Source: Chloroherpeton thalassium (GTDB lineage: Bacteria; Bacteroidota; Ignavibacteria; Kapaibacteriales; UBA2268). From it: 39,507 nt of DNA. The notes under the pieces were generated by a model. The model was not told where the DNA came from. It was given only the letters and a program-made list of their open reading frames with translations, and ran no database searches. Shown piece after piece: positions 28,811 to 37,571 of this stretch. The stretch is from positions 28,748 through 68,254 of the forward strand of contig DYLM01000003.1 of the NCBI GenBank assembly GCA_020722095.1, in the 5' to 3' direction. The stretch's first letter is position 1. Each line of letters starts with the position of its first letter. A program made the translations under genes and the position numbers.

Positions 28811-29767
28811 TTATAAAATATGTTTGAATATTTGCTCGGCAGTTTCAATGGCGGATTTGTCGACCATAGATGAATCTAATAATATTGGATTTTTGTATAA
28901 TTCTCGTGCTTCTTCGAATTTTTGTTGATTCATTTTTATTGCCGCTAAAATAAACAGGCGAAAACCATCATAATCTGAATTTTCCATGACATTTGTTAAA
29001 TAACTTTCAGCTAAATTGAATTCATTTCTACTTAAATGAATTTGAGCAAGCCTTAATTTGCATAAGTCGTTCTGCGTGTTGGTTAATTGATTAGAATCAA
29101 TTATCTCGCTGTAAAGTTTGAAAGCATCTTGCAAATTATTCATACTAAACTCAGTATTTGCCAAATGATATTTCAGAAAAACATCTTGCGAATTTTCTTG
29201 CAAATCAGATTCAAGCAATTTATGATTTCGCTCTTGCTTTTCGGGCGAGGAATCTAAATAACCAAAATGCTCGATTGTAATATCTGTGTCAATAATTTCG
29301 AAGCCTGCATTTTCGATTGAATTACGAATTTGTTCGTGAACTCGACCCGAAAATTTAAAAGCAGGATTATTACGAAATATCCGAGTAAATCTATGGGTTG
29401 TAAATTGGCTAAAATCATCAGGATTGATGTAATTTTTAAGAATTACATTTATTCCACCAATTTTGGGATCCTCAAATAAATGCGAGTAGTCTTCTAAATT
29501 AACTTCACTCAAAATTTCATCGGTATCAATTGATAAAATCCAATCTTGTCGAGCCATACTAATTGCGAAATTTCTTGCCTCCGAGAAATCATCATTCCAT
29601 TTGTGAAAATAAACCTCAGCATTATTTTGTGTCATCAATGTTGGTGTATTGTCCTCGCTACCTGTATCCACATATACAATTTGTTTGCAAAAAGGTTGAA
29701 CCGAAAACAATGTATCCAAAATCGTTTCCGAATTGTCTTTACCAATAATTATTGCACTAATTTCCAT
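28811..29767 (-). CDS. Family 2 glycosyltransferase with TPR-like C-terminus
   Basis: EISAIIIGKDNSETILDTLFSV, WILSIDTDEIL, RVHEQI; helical repeats after residue 190. Confidence 0.88.
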   Translation of the reverse strand: MEISAIIIGKDNSETILDTLFSVQPFCKQIVYVDTGSEDNTPTLMTQNNAEVYFHKWNDDFSEARNFAISMARQDWILSIDTDEILSEVNLEDYSHLFEDPKIGGINVILKNYINPDDFSQFTTHRFTRIFRNNPAFKFSGRVHEQIRNSIENAGFEIIDTDITIEHFGYLDSSPEKQERNHKLLESDLQENSQDVFLKYHLANTEFSMNNLQDAFKLYSEIIDSNQLTNTQNDLCKLRLAQIHLSRNEFNLAESYLTNVMENSDYDGFRLFILAAIKMNQQKFEEARELYKNPILLDSSMVDKSAIETAEQIFKHIL

Positions 29768-29886
29768 TACTTTATTATTTTATTTTCTATAATATTATCA
29801 TCCCTACGGGATTTATTTGTTGGACGTTTTTATTAGAACCTCCCCCTTTGTCCCCCTCACAGAGTGGGATTTTCATCATATTCCCA

Positions 29887-29922
29887 CTTTACAAACTTTA
29901 TAAACTTTACAAACTTTACAAA
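29887..29922 (+). repeat. 9-bp tandem array, 4 units: CTTTACAAA (one CTTTATAAA), inverted relative to the array at 28767
   Basis: Units at 29887, 29896, 29905, 29914. Confidence 0.9.
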
Positions 29923-29928
29923 CTCTTC

Positions 29929-32900
29929 TTAGAAATCATATCCAAGAGAGAATAAATAGTAAGGTGCCGACCATTTTTCATATTGATTTCTCCAAGCAAC
30001 ATCTAACTTAATTGGCATTCCTAATAAATATGTTCTTGCACCAATACCAGCAGACATATATAAATCTCTTGGTTGTCTCTGACCAAATACATTTACTTCG
30101 GAAGCAACAAATTTATCAGTAAACGCTCCTGCAATATCCAAAAATAAATTGCCCATCACACCTTGTAATAAAATTGGAATTGGTCCCGCCACAAGTGCAG
30201 TAAATAACGGAAAGCGTATTTCTGTATTCAACATAAAGAATTTTGTTCCGCTATGTTGCCCAACAGCCCAACCTCTTGCGGGCATTTCGTAATTCATCAT
30301 AGCAAAATCAATCGGGTCGTCAAATGGTAAGCCATTGCCAAAAAATGATGAATTAATCCAATTTTCCGTTCCACCCAAATAATAATTCACAGGATTTGCT
30401 CCGAAACTTGCACCAACTTTTCCGCGTATTGCAGCAGTCAAATAATCAGAAATAATTGGTTGATAATATCTAATATCAGTGTCGAAATTAACAAAACTTA
30501 CTCCATCGTTGCTAAGTTTCGGCGTTCCACTAACTCCCAAGTAGTATCTTGCACCCGAACTTGGTCCAAAGCTACTAAAAAGCACATTATCAAATACATA
30601 ACGAATACTTGGCATTAGCAAGAATCTATCGATTGAAGGAGCAGTGGGAATATCTACATTTTCTCTGCTTAAGCCCATTATGCCAAGGTTAGCCTCGATT
30701 CTACGGAACAAATCAAAGGGCAAAGCAGCATCAATAGATGTTCCATAGTTGCGGTATCTATATATTAATCCATCAGTACGGTAAACAAAAGCAGATGAGT
30801 GATATAATGATAAGCCGTAATCAACTAAATCGGGCATATACATATAATTAACTAAAAACGAACTATTTTTTAAATCCATTAGCAAACTTGCTTGTGCATA
30901 AATCTGATGATCTCCCAGAATATCTGAAAACATCATTTGAGTTACGCCTTGGAATCCATAAAATGTGCTATAATTTGGGTTTCCAATTATTGCATCTGGT
31001 GTAAAGATAATCTTATATGGTTTTTCAACAAAATTATCATTATTAAGGATCTCGTCTGATTTTTTGATTTGCAATTCGGGGTCTTTTTGCAAAGCATCGG
31101 GATTAGGCTGAACAAAATCCTGTCTTGACAAATCTAAATTATATTTACCAAAAGCAAGTTTTGTAGTGTCGTTAACTGATGAACCCGAACCAATTTTATT
31201 CAATTCAGAAACTAAATTATTTTGTTCGTATTCGGTTTTTAAATATGTTGTAAATGGTAGTGGATTAATCCCAAGATTTTTTTCCAATGGGAAACGCATC
31301 AGAAAAATATCATAACCACCATCAACTTGCCCTGAATATAATAACTTACTGCCATCAGGAGAAATTGAAATTTGACTGATTCCAATTAGTGAGTTTGTCT
31401 TAGGTACGGCAGTTAATGTATTAAGATTTAATTCATACAAATTGCTTATGCCATTATAATCAGAGACGAAGAGGATCTTGTCAGGATTTTGAAAAGCTGC
31501 TATTGATGTAATATTTGAATTTTCTTCAAAGGTGAGCCTTCTAATTTCATTTGTAGTTAGATCAATCGAGAAAATATCCTGTTGGTCAAATTGATAATTC
31601 CAAATCTTTATGTCATTAGTTGTTATATGGATTGTGTCGTTTTGTCCTCTATCTGAAACAAAAAATAATTTTTTAGAATCATAGCTCCATTCGGGAATAG
31701 CATCCGAAAAAACATCATTAGTGACATTTGTTAATTTTTTGGACTTAAAATCATAAATAAAAATATCAGACTGGTTGGGCAATGAAGCTGAAAATGCTAA
31801 TTTATTGCCATCAGGCGACCAAGTGACAGAAGTAATTGATTTTAAATCAAAATCAAGTTTTTCGTAATCGCCAGTTTTTTCATCAATTATAAATACAGCA
31901 TTTTCTCCACCGGCTTTAGCTGAGAGTGCAATTTTAGTGCCTTGTGGATTCCAAGAAATTCCTGGAGTTAAAATATTCAATTCTTCAAAATCTTGTTGTC
32001 TAAAACTACTAACTAATTTACGTGGTTCGCTTTTTTTGTCAATTTCTCTAATGAAAATGGCAAATACACCATCATCAACACCAATATACGCATATTTTTG
32101 TCCATTTGGAGAAATTGCGGGCGATGTATTCCAATAATTTCTTGTTTTTTTACGCAAAGTCAAATTTTCTGAAAAATCATCAGGATCTTGAAATTCTTTA
32201 ACATCTGGAAGGTACATTTTCTTTAAATCTTTCATCCATTTTTCCGAAAAATCTTCTAAAGATAAATTAAATGTATTTTTAAAAGCTACATCAGTATTTC
32301 TATAAGCATTTAGATTATTTATAAGTTCACCAATCTTTTCTTTACCATAATTAGTAGAAATGTACCAATAAAAAATCTGTCCTCCGCGATATGCTAAATA
32401 CCCGTCTAATCTTGGTAAATCGGGAAGATAATTGTTTATGACTAAATCGCGAATGTACATATCTGTTAAAGTAGTCAAAGTTTGCAGACTTTCCCATTCT
32501 GCTAATCCTTCATTCATCCAAATTGGAATTTCAAACATACCGCCAGAGGACAAAGCAGACTGAAATGTACCACCATAAAACATATCATTCAGTACAGCGT
32601 GTACTAATTCGTGAGCGATAACATGCCTATAACTTTCCCAATTACCATCAAATGGTAATACTACACGATTTTTAAAGAGTTCAGTAACTCCACCAATTCC
32701 TTCGGGCATAAAACTGCTAATAGCATTTGTTTGTTGGAATTGCACGTGAGAATTATATACAATAATTGGCACTCTGCGATTAATTGCAAAATTCAAATCA
32801 TTTTGAATAATATTCAGAGATTTTTCTGCATTAATTGCAGTAAATTCAGCTAAATACTTAGAGCCTTGATTGTAATATATATCAAAATGTTCAGACTGAA

Positions 32901-33012
32901 TGAACATCCACTTGAATTTTTCATATTGAACTTTGTTTTTCCCAAATTGAGCAATTAAATTAGTGCTACTGATAATGAAAAGAACAAGAAGGACTTTTTG
33001 AACTTTATACAT
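29929..33012 (-). CDS. Outer-membrane protein: gluzincin-like peptidase + TolB/PD40 propeller + Omp85/BamA-like barrel
   Basis: HVIAHELVHAVLN...WMNEGLAEW (HExxH plus Glu); repeated SPDGNKLAF/SPDGSKLLY blades; C-terminal barrel ending in YLFSLGYDF. Confidence 0.83.
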   Translation of the reverse strand: MYKVQKVLLVLFIISSTNLIAQFGKNKVQYEKFKWMFIQSEHFDIYYNQGSKYLAEFTAINAEKSLNIIQNDLNFAINRRVPIIVYNSHVQFQQTNAISSFMPEGIGGVTELFKNRVVLPFDGNWESYRHVIAHELVHAVLNDMFYGGTFQSALSSGGMFEIPIWMNEGLAEWESLQTLTTLTDMYIRDLVINNYLPDLPRLDGYLAYRGGQIFYWYISTNYGKEKIGELINNLNAYRNTDVAFKNTFNLSLEDFSEKWMKDLKKMYLPDVKEFQDPDDFSENLTLRKKTRNYWNTSPAISPNGQKYAYIGVDDGVFAIFIREIDKKSEPRKLVSSFRQQDFEELNILTPGISWNPQGTKIALSAKAGGENAVFIIDEKTGDYEKLDFDLKSITSVTWSPDGNKLAFSASLPNQSDIFIYDFKSKKLTNVTNDVFSDAIPEWSYDSKKLFFVSDRGQNDTIHITTNDIKIWNYQFDQQDIFSIDLTTNEIRRLTFEENSNITSIAAFQNPDKILFVSDYNGISNLYELNLNTLTAVPKTNSLIGISQISISPDGSKLLYSGQVDGGYDIFLMRFPLEKNLGINPLPFTTYLKTEYEQNNLVSELNKIGSGSSVNDTTKLAFGKYNLDLSRQDFVQPNPDALQKDPELQIKKSDEILNNDNFVEKPYKIIFTPDAIIGNPNYSTFYGFQGVTQMMFSDILGDHQIYAQASLLMDLKNSSFLVNYMYMPDLVDYGLSLYHSSAFVYRTDGLIYRYRNYGTSIDAALPFDLFRRIEANLGIMGLSRENVDIPTAPSIDRFLLMPSIRYVFDNVLFSSFGPSSGARYYLGVSGTPKLSNDGVSFVNFDTDIRYYQPIISDYLTAAIRGKVGASFGANPVNYYLGGTENWINSSFFGNGLPFDDPIDFAMMNYEMPARGWAVGQHSGTKFFMLNTEIRFPLFTALVAGPIPILLQGVMGNLFLDIAGAFTDKFVASEVNVFGQRQPRDLYMSAGIGARTYLLGMPIKLDVAWRNQYEKWSAPYYLFSLGYDF

Positions 33013-33073
33013 AATTATCCCTATCTATTTTTTAGATATTTCATTCAATAGACGTTTAGTTGCAAATTTAAGT

Positions 33074-33970
33074 TTAATTTAATGGGGCACTTTCTATTGC
33101 TGACTTTATAGCAATAGTAAACTTTGTTGCATTTGTGCTGATTGCATCTAATACTTCTAAGTGGTTTGTCTTTTTCTTTGGATTTTCACTTAACTTATTG
33201 GTAATAAATGAAATGCCTAATTGATTTACGCTCAATAATGCACCCGAAAGCAACTCCAGCACCGTGGACATACCAATTGCATCGCCCTTGATTCTACGGA
33301 AAAATCTTGCTTCGGCGGGTGTTTCGTAACTTGGTCCTGTTACTTCGATATAAGTTCCATTTTGATAAGATATAGAGTTCTGAATTAATGAATTCTCTAA
33401 GCTATTTCTCCATTGTTCCTTGATTATTGCATCATCAATCTTTTTATTTTTTAAAAATTGTTTGTTGAATAAGTGTATTATATCCTTGAAAGTAAAATTT
33501 ATGGAACTGGTTAGAAGCATCAAATCTCCAACATTAAATTTGGGGTTCAAGCCACCAGCAGCATTAAGATAAACAAAATTCCTAACACCAAATAAATATG
33601 GAATTATCAAAGGAATAAGCACAAATTCTAATGGATAGCCCTCGTATAAATGAAATCTTCCAGCAAAAACCATCGCAATTTTCTCATTATGCCTGATAAT
33701 TAAAATCTCATTAGAATGTCCTTCAACTGTTGACTGGGGCATATATGGAATTTCGTTATAATTGATTTTTTGTAGAATTTCGAAATTACTCCAAATATTA
33801 TTTAAGCCCGACCCACTTGAAATCACAAGATTCGGCATAAATTCTAACTTTTCTGCAATTCCATTTGCAATTCCAAATAATTGTTCTAAAATATCAGTAT
33901 GTATTGCTTGCATTGATGTTTTCTTTTTTACAAATTTACTGAAAAATTTAAAAGTAATTATTTTTTTCAC
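33074..33970 (-). CDS. Purine nucleoside phosphorylase (true start probably ATG at 33913)
   Basis: VVSSGSG-like start, EGYPLEFVLIPLIIPYLFGVRNFVYLNAAGGLNP, YIEVTGPSYETPAEARFFRRIKGDAIGMST; ORF-track start at 33970 is GTG. Confidence 0.9.
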   Translation of the reverse strand: MKKIITFKFFSKFVKKKTSMQAIHTDILEQLFGIANGIAEKLEFMPNLVISSGSGLNNIWSNFEILQKINYNEIPYMPQSTVEGHSNEILIIRHNEKIAMVFAGRFHLYEGYPLEFVLIPLIIPYLFGVRNFVYLNAAGGLNPKFNVGDLMLLTSSINFTFKDIIHLFNKQFLKNKKIDDAIIKEQWRNSLENSLIQNSISYQNGTYIEVTGPSYETPAEARFFRRIKGDAIGMSTVLELLSGALLSVNQLGISFITNKLSENPKKKTNHLEVLDAISTNATKFTIAIKSAIESAPLN

Positions 33971-34012
33971 TTAAATTTAAGATAATTTTCTTTTTTACGT
34001 CTAATTTATTTT

Positions 34013-34020
34013 TAAATTTG
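34013..34020 (+). promoter_or_regulatory. Candidate Bacteroidota-type -7 element TAAATTTG upstream of the BatA-like gene
   Basis: Matches TAnnTTTG; 5 bp separate it from ATG at 34026; no clear -33 TTG. Confidence 0.35.
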
Positions 34021-34025
34021 CAATT

Positions 34026-36089
34026 ATGAATTTTATAAACCCATTTATACTTTTTGGCTTAGTTTTAGCTTCGATACCAATTATTCTACATTTCCTCAAT
34101 CTAAGAAAACTTAAGAAAGTTGAGTTTTCGAGTTTAAAATTCTTAGTTGAACTCCAAAAATCACATATACGTAAGCTAAAAATCAAGCAATGGCTGTTAT
34201 TATTGCTTCGTACCCTAACTATTATTTTTATCGTATTGGCATTTGCTCGCCCTTTAACGCGTGGGCATTTGCCGGGATTCTCCAAGTATGCTGAATCAAG
34301 TGTGATTGTATTTGTTGATAATAGTCCAAGTATGAATTTAACAGATGAATTTGGAAACAGATTTAATTTCGCCAAGAGAATTGCTAAAAATTTGATTGAA
34401 CAATTCAATTCTCGTGATGAAATTATTCTTATTCCGCTTGCAAATTTACAATCTGCTGATTTTTACAATTTTTCATCAAATTTTATTAAAATTAATGAAG
34501 ATTTATCCAAAATGCGAATTGGCAATTCCACTATTAATATTTCCAATGCTATTACAACTTCTGCAGAATTATTTAAAAAAGCACATTTTTTGAACAGGGA
34601 AATTTATTTCATTACAGACAATCAAACCCTGAACTTCGAGAATTTTGATGATACTTTTATTACAAACATACGACCTGCAATTTATTTTGTGGAAGTTGGA
34701 GCAAATTCCAAAGCACCACTGACTAACATATCAGTTGACTCTATTGTTCCTTCTACAAGGATATTTCAATATAATAATCCAGTTATCAATAAAGTGAAAC
34801 TTACTAATCACTCCACCGAGGACAAAAACAAGCTAAATATGTCTTTGATTTACAATGGAGTGAAAGTTGGTCAGAAAAATGTAAATATCAAAAAGAAATC
34901 ATCAACTTATAATGATATAAGTGCTGTGTTGAAGTCAACTGATGTCCTTTTGGGCGAGGTTGAATTAGAAAATGATGCTTTGCCCAATGATAATCGTAGA
35001 TTTTTTGGCGTTATTCTTCCTAATAAGCCACAAGTAGCCTTAATTTCGGATAATAATAATTTGTTTTTGCAGAATGCACTTGGAATTAATTATCAACAAA
35101 ATTACTGCCATTTAGAGATAATACCAACAATCAACTTTAATAGTACTGATTTGACAAAGTTTGATGTATTGGTTTTTGAAAATTATTCTAAAATAAATGC
35201 TTCAAGAGTGGAAAATTATATCAAAAATGGTGGCAGAGCAATTTTTTTTGCAAGTGAAGATTTTGCGTCTAATCAAGAGTTTTCAAAATTTTTGAAGTTT
35301 GATAAAACTGAAATTGTAAATTATTCCAACAATTCAAATAATATTGTTACCAAAATTGCAAAAACTCATCCAATTTTTGAAGGTGTCTTTACTAATTCAA
35401 ATAATGAAATTGAGGAAAAAATTAAAATTTATAAGGAAATTCCATACAAAAAAGGTGTGGCAATTGTAGAAAATTTAACTGGCAATTTAATGTCGGAGGA
35501 ATACTTATTGCGTGGTAAATATCTATTATTTACAATTAATCCAATGCCTGAGTGGAGCAATTTGCCAACTACGTCTCTGTTTCCAATTCTTATTTATCGC
35601 TCTATTCTTTATCTTTCTTCCTTGCCCGAACTTGCTACAAGTGTGGAAGTAGGCTCTTCTGTGCAATTAAAGATTCCTACTAAGTTCGCCGAAGGTTCAA
35701 ATTTTACTATTATTGACCCAAATGGCAATAAGCAAGTTGTTTATGCTCCTAATTTATCAACGGGGATAATTATAAGCATTCCAAAGGTGGAATTGCTGGG
35801 TAATTATGTTGTGTATAATTCCAAAGAAAAGCCTGTTGGGATAATATCAGCAAATATTAACCCAAAAGAATCAGTTATTTCTAAGATTGATAATGAAAAA
35901 GTGGAAGAATTGCTGAAAAAGAAATTTGAAAAGGAAATTACGGTTGCATTTTTGCAAGATTATGTTAATTTATCTCAACAAATCAAAAGAGTGCGTTCGG
36001 GTTCGGAACTTTGGCAAATCTTCTTAGTTCTTGCAATCATCACAGCAATTTCCGAGTTGCTTGTGCAAAGACTAATGAAAAGCGAGTAA
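34026..36089 (+). CDS. BatA-like N-terminal membrane/VWA domain protein
   Basis: INPFILFGLVLASIPIILHFLNLRKLKKVEFSSLKFL; MIDAS-like VDNSPSM; C-terminal TM segment. Confidence 0.88.
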   Translation: MNFINPFILFGLVLASIPIILHFLNLRKLKKVEFSSLKFLVELQKSHIRKLKIKQWLLLLLRTLTIIFIVLAFARPLTRGHLPGFSKYAESSVIVFVDNSPSMNLTDEFGNRFNFAKRIAKNLIEQFNSRDEIILIPLANLQSADFYNFSSNFIKINEDLSKMRIGNSTINISNAITTSAELFKKAHFLNREIYFITDNQTLNFENFDDTFITNIRPAIYFVEVGANSKAPLTNISVDSIVPSTRIFQYNNPVINKVKLTNHSTEDKNKLNMSLIYNGVKVGQKNVNIKKKSSTYNDISAVLKSTDVLLGEVELENDALPNDNRRFFGVILPNKPQVALISDNNNLFLQNALGINYQQNYCHLEIIPTINFNSTDLTKFDVLVFENYSKINASRVENYIKNGGRAIFFASEDFASNQEFSKFLKFDKTEIVNYSNNSNNIVTKIAKTHPIFEGVFTNSNNEIEEKIKIYKEIPYKKGVAIVENLTGNLMSEEYLLRGKYLLFTINPMPEWSNLPTTSLFPILIYRSILYLSSLPELATSVEVGSSVQLKIPTKFAEGSNFTIIDPNGNKQVVYAPNLSTGIIISIPKVELLGNYVVYNSKEKPVGIISANINPKESVISKIDNEKVEELLKKKFEKEITVAFLQDYVNLSQQIKRVRSGSELWQIFLVLAIITAISELLVQRLMKSE

Positions 36090-36133
36090 AAAAAACTGAT
36101 TTTAAATAATAATTCACTATGTTAAATCTGTCA

Positions 36134-36268
36134 TTGAGGCTGTCTCATAAGTCAGTTTTGCTGTCATTCTCACGAAAGTGGGAATCCATAAACCCTCTAT
36201 AATAGTGGATTCCCGTTTGCACGGGATTGACAATTTTGCAATATTTGGGACTTCTGAGACAGCCTCAA
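36134..36268. mobile_element. 135-bp nested-palindrome MITE-like element, second full copy
   Basis: TTGAGGCTGTCTCATAAGTC...GACTTCTGAGACAGCCTCAA, inner TGTCATTCTCACGAAAGTGGGAATCCAT...GTGGATTCCCGTTTGCACGGGATTGACA. Confidence 0.87.
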
Positions 36269-36302
36269 AGACGTACAACGACTAACACCCGACACCCATT
36301 TT

Positions 36303-37505
36303 TCAACAGGGATTTGAGAAGTGCTCGTAAATCAAGCGTAATTCCAAATTGGCATAGGTTTTATTTATGTATTGTTCTTTGATTTTGTGAGCAGCAGAGC
36401 TCATCTCATCGGTTTTTATACCTGCATTACACGAATGCCACACTTCTAAAAAAGCAGCTAAATGGTCGGCGGCTCTGATGATTTTTCCGTCATAAGGCTT
36501 AAATTCAACACTGTCATATTTGGTATTAAATTCATCGAAATCATTAATTATTTTGGGATTATCTTGGTATATTTTATTCTCAAATTCATCAATTGTAAAA
36601 TATTTAATTTCATCAATCCATTCTTTTTCTAAAAGTGGATAAATTTCGGACTCTGCCATTTCGATTTCGATAATTTTTATTAATTCATCAAGTGCTTTAG
36701 ATGATGTTTTAACGGGCGAAATAATATCGCGAGTTACTGCTTCGGGCAAATCGTGGAATAATCCACCAAAAAAAGCATTATATAATCTATTGGGATTCGA
36801 TGAATTTTCTCGAACAAATAAATAGGAAATTATTGCAACTAATAGTGAATGTCCCAGAACTGATGTTTTGGGCACACGTGGAATTTGAGCCCAACGATAT
36901 TGGAATCGCAAGTATCCAAACAAATCCACGAAATGCTTGATTGGAAAATCACTATCAAACTTTTTAATGCCGATTAAATCCTGAAATGGAATCATCCTAT
37001 TATCCAATTCTTTGCGTATTTTGTCTATTTGATAATTATCAGGATTAGCATTTTCAATAATTCTAAATTCCCAGATTGAAGCATAAATGTGAGCGGCTGA
37101 TAGTATTCGATTTGAAATATTATCGTAATCTGTATTTTCAAACAAGAAATTATGGAATTCTTGGAGCAATTCACCATCGGGCAATTTTGCCTTTAAATGG
37201 TTGTAAACATATTGATTCAATTTGTTAAAAACTTCTGGTTTTTGGGTTATTTGGGCATAAATTGGAGATTTGATGTCGGAAATTACAATCCTACGCAATA
37301 ATTCGAAAATACCATTTTGAATTATTTGATTCCAATTGATAATTTTGCCACTATTTTCTTCGTATTTTGCTAAAATAAAAGCAATTAGCATTTTATGAGA
37401 GTGCTTATCGATTTCAATTAAATCCATTGGTCTTATTCGGTCATTCCATCTTTGGATATGAAAACCACGAAAAATTTCATTGAGAAGTAAAGTATTTACA
37501 AACAT
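36303..37505 (-). CDS. HD-domain phosphohydrolase (YfbR/5'-nucleotidase-like)
   Basis: LGHSLLVAIISYLF...FFGGLFHDLPEAVTRDIISPVK...AADHLAAFLE. Confidence 0.82.
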   Translation of the reverse strand: MFVNTLLLNEIFRGFHIQRWNDRIRPMDLIEIDKHSHKMLIAFILAKYEENSGKIINWNQIIQNGIFELLRRIVISDIKSPIYAQITQKPEVFNKLNQYVYNHLKAKLPDGELLQEFHNFLFENTDYDNISNRILSAAHIYASIWEFRIIENANPDNYQIDKIRKELDNRMIPFQDLIGIKKFDSDFPIKHFVDLFGYLRFQYRWAQIPRVPKTSVLGHSLLVAIISYLFVRENSSNPNRLYNAFFGGLFHDLPEAVTRDIISPVKTSSKALDELIKIIEIEMAESEIYPLLEKEWIDEIKYFTIDEFENKIYQDNPKIINDFDEFNTKYDSVEFKPYDGKIIRAADHLAAFLEVWHSCNAGIKTDEMSSAAHKIKEQYINKTYANLELRLIYEHFSNPC

Positions 37506-37571
37506 TTTCTTAATTTTGATTATTGAACGAATTCAGTATATTTTAAATGACGTTTAAATAGGGTAATTAAC

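Noticed and set aside
33022-33038. TATCTA/TAGATA hairpin upstream of the peptidase-barrel gene
   Set aside because: Six-bp AT-rich stem is too weak to support as a regulatory element.
34001-34408. 135-aa minus-strand ORF antisense to the BatA-like gene
   Set aside because: The plus-strand BatA domain is clear; the antisense ORF shows no recognisable motif.
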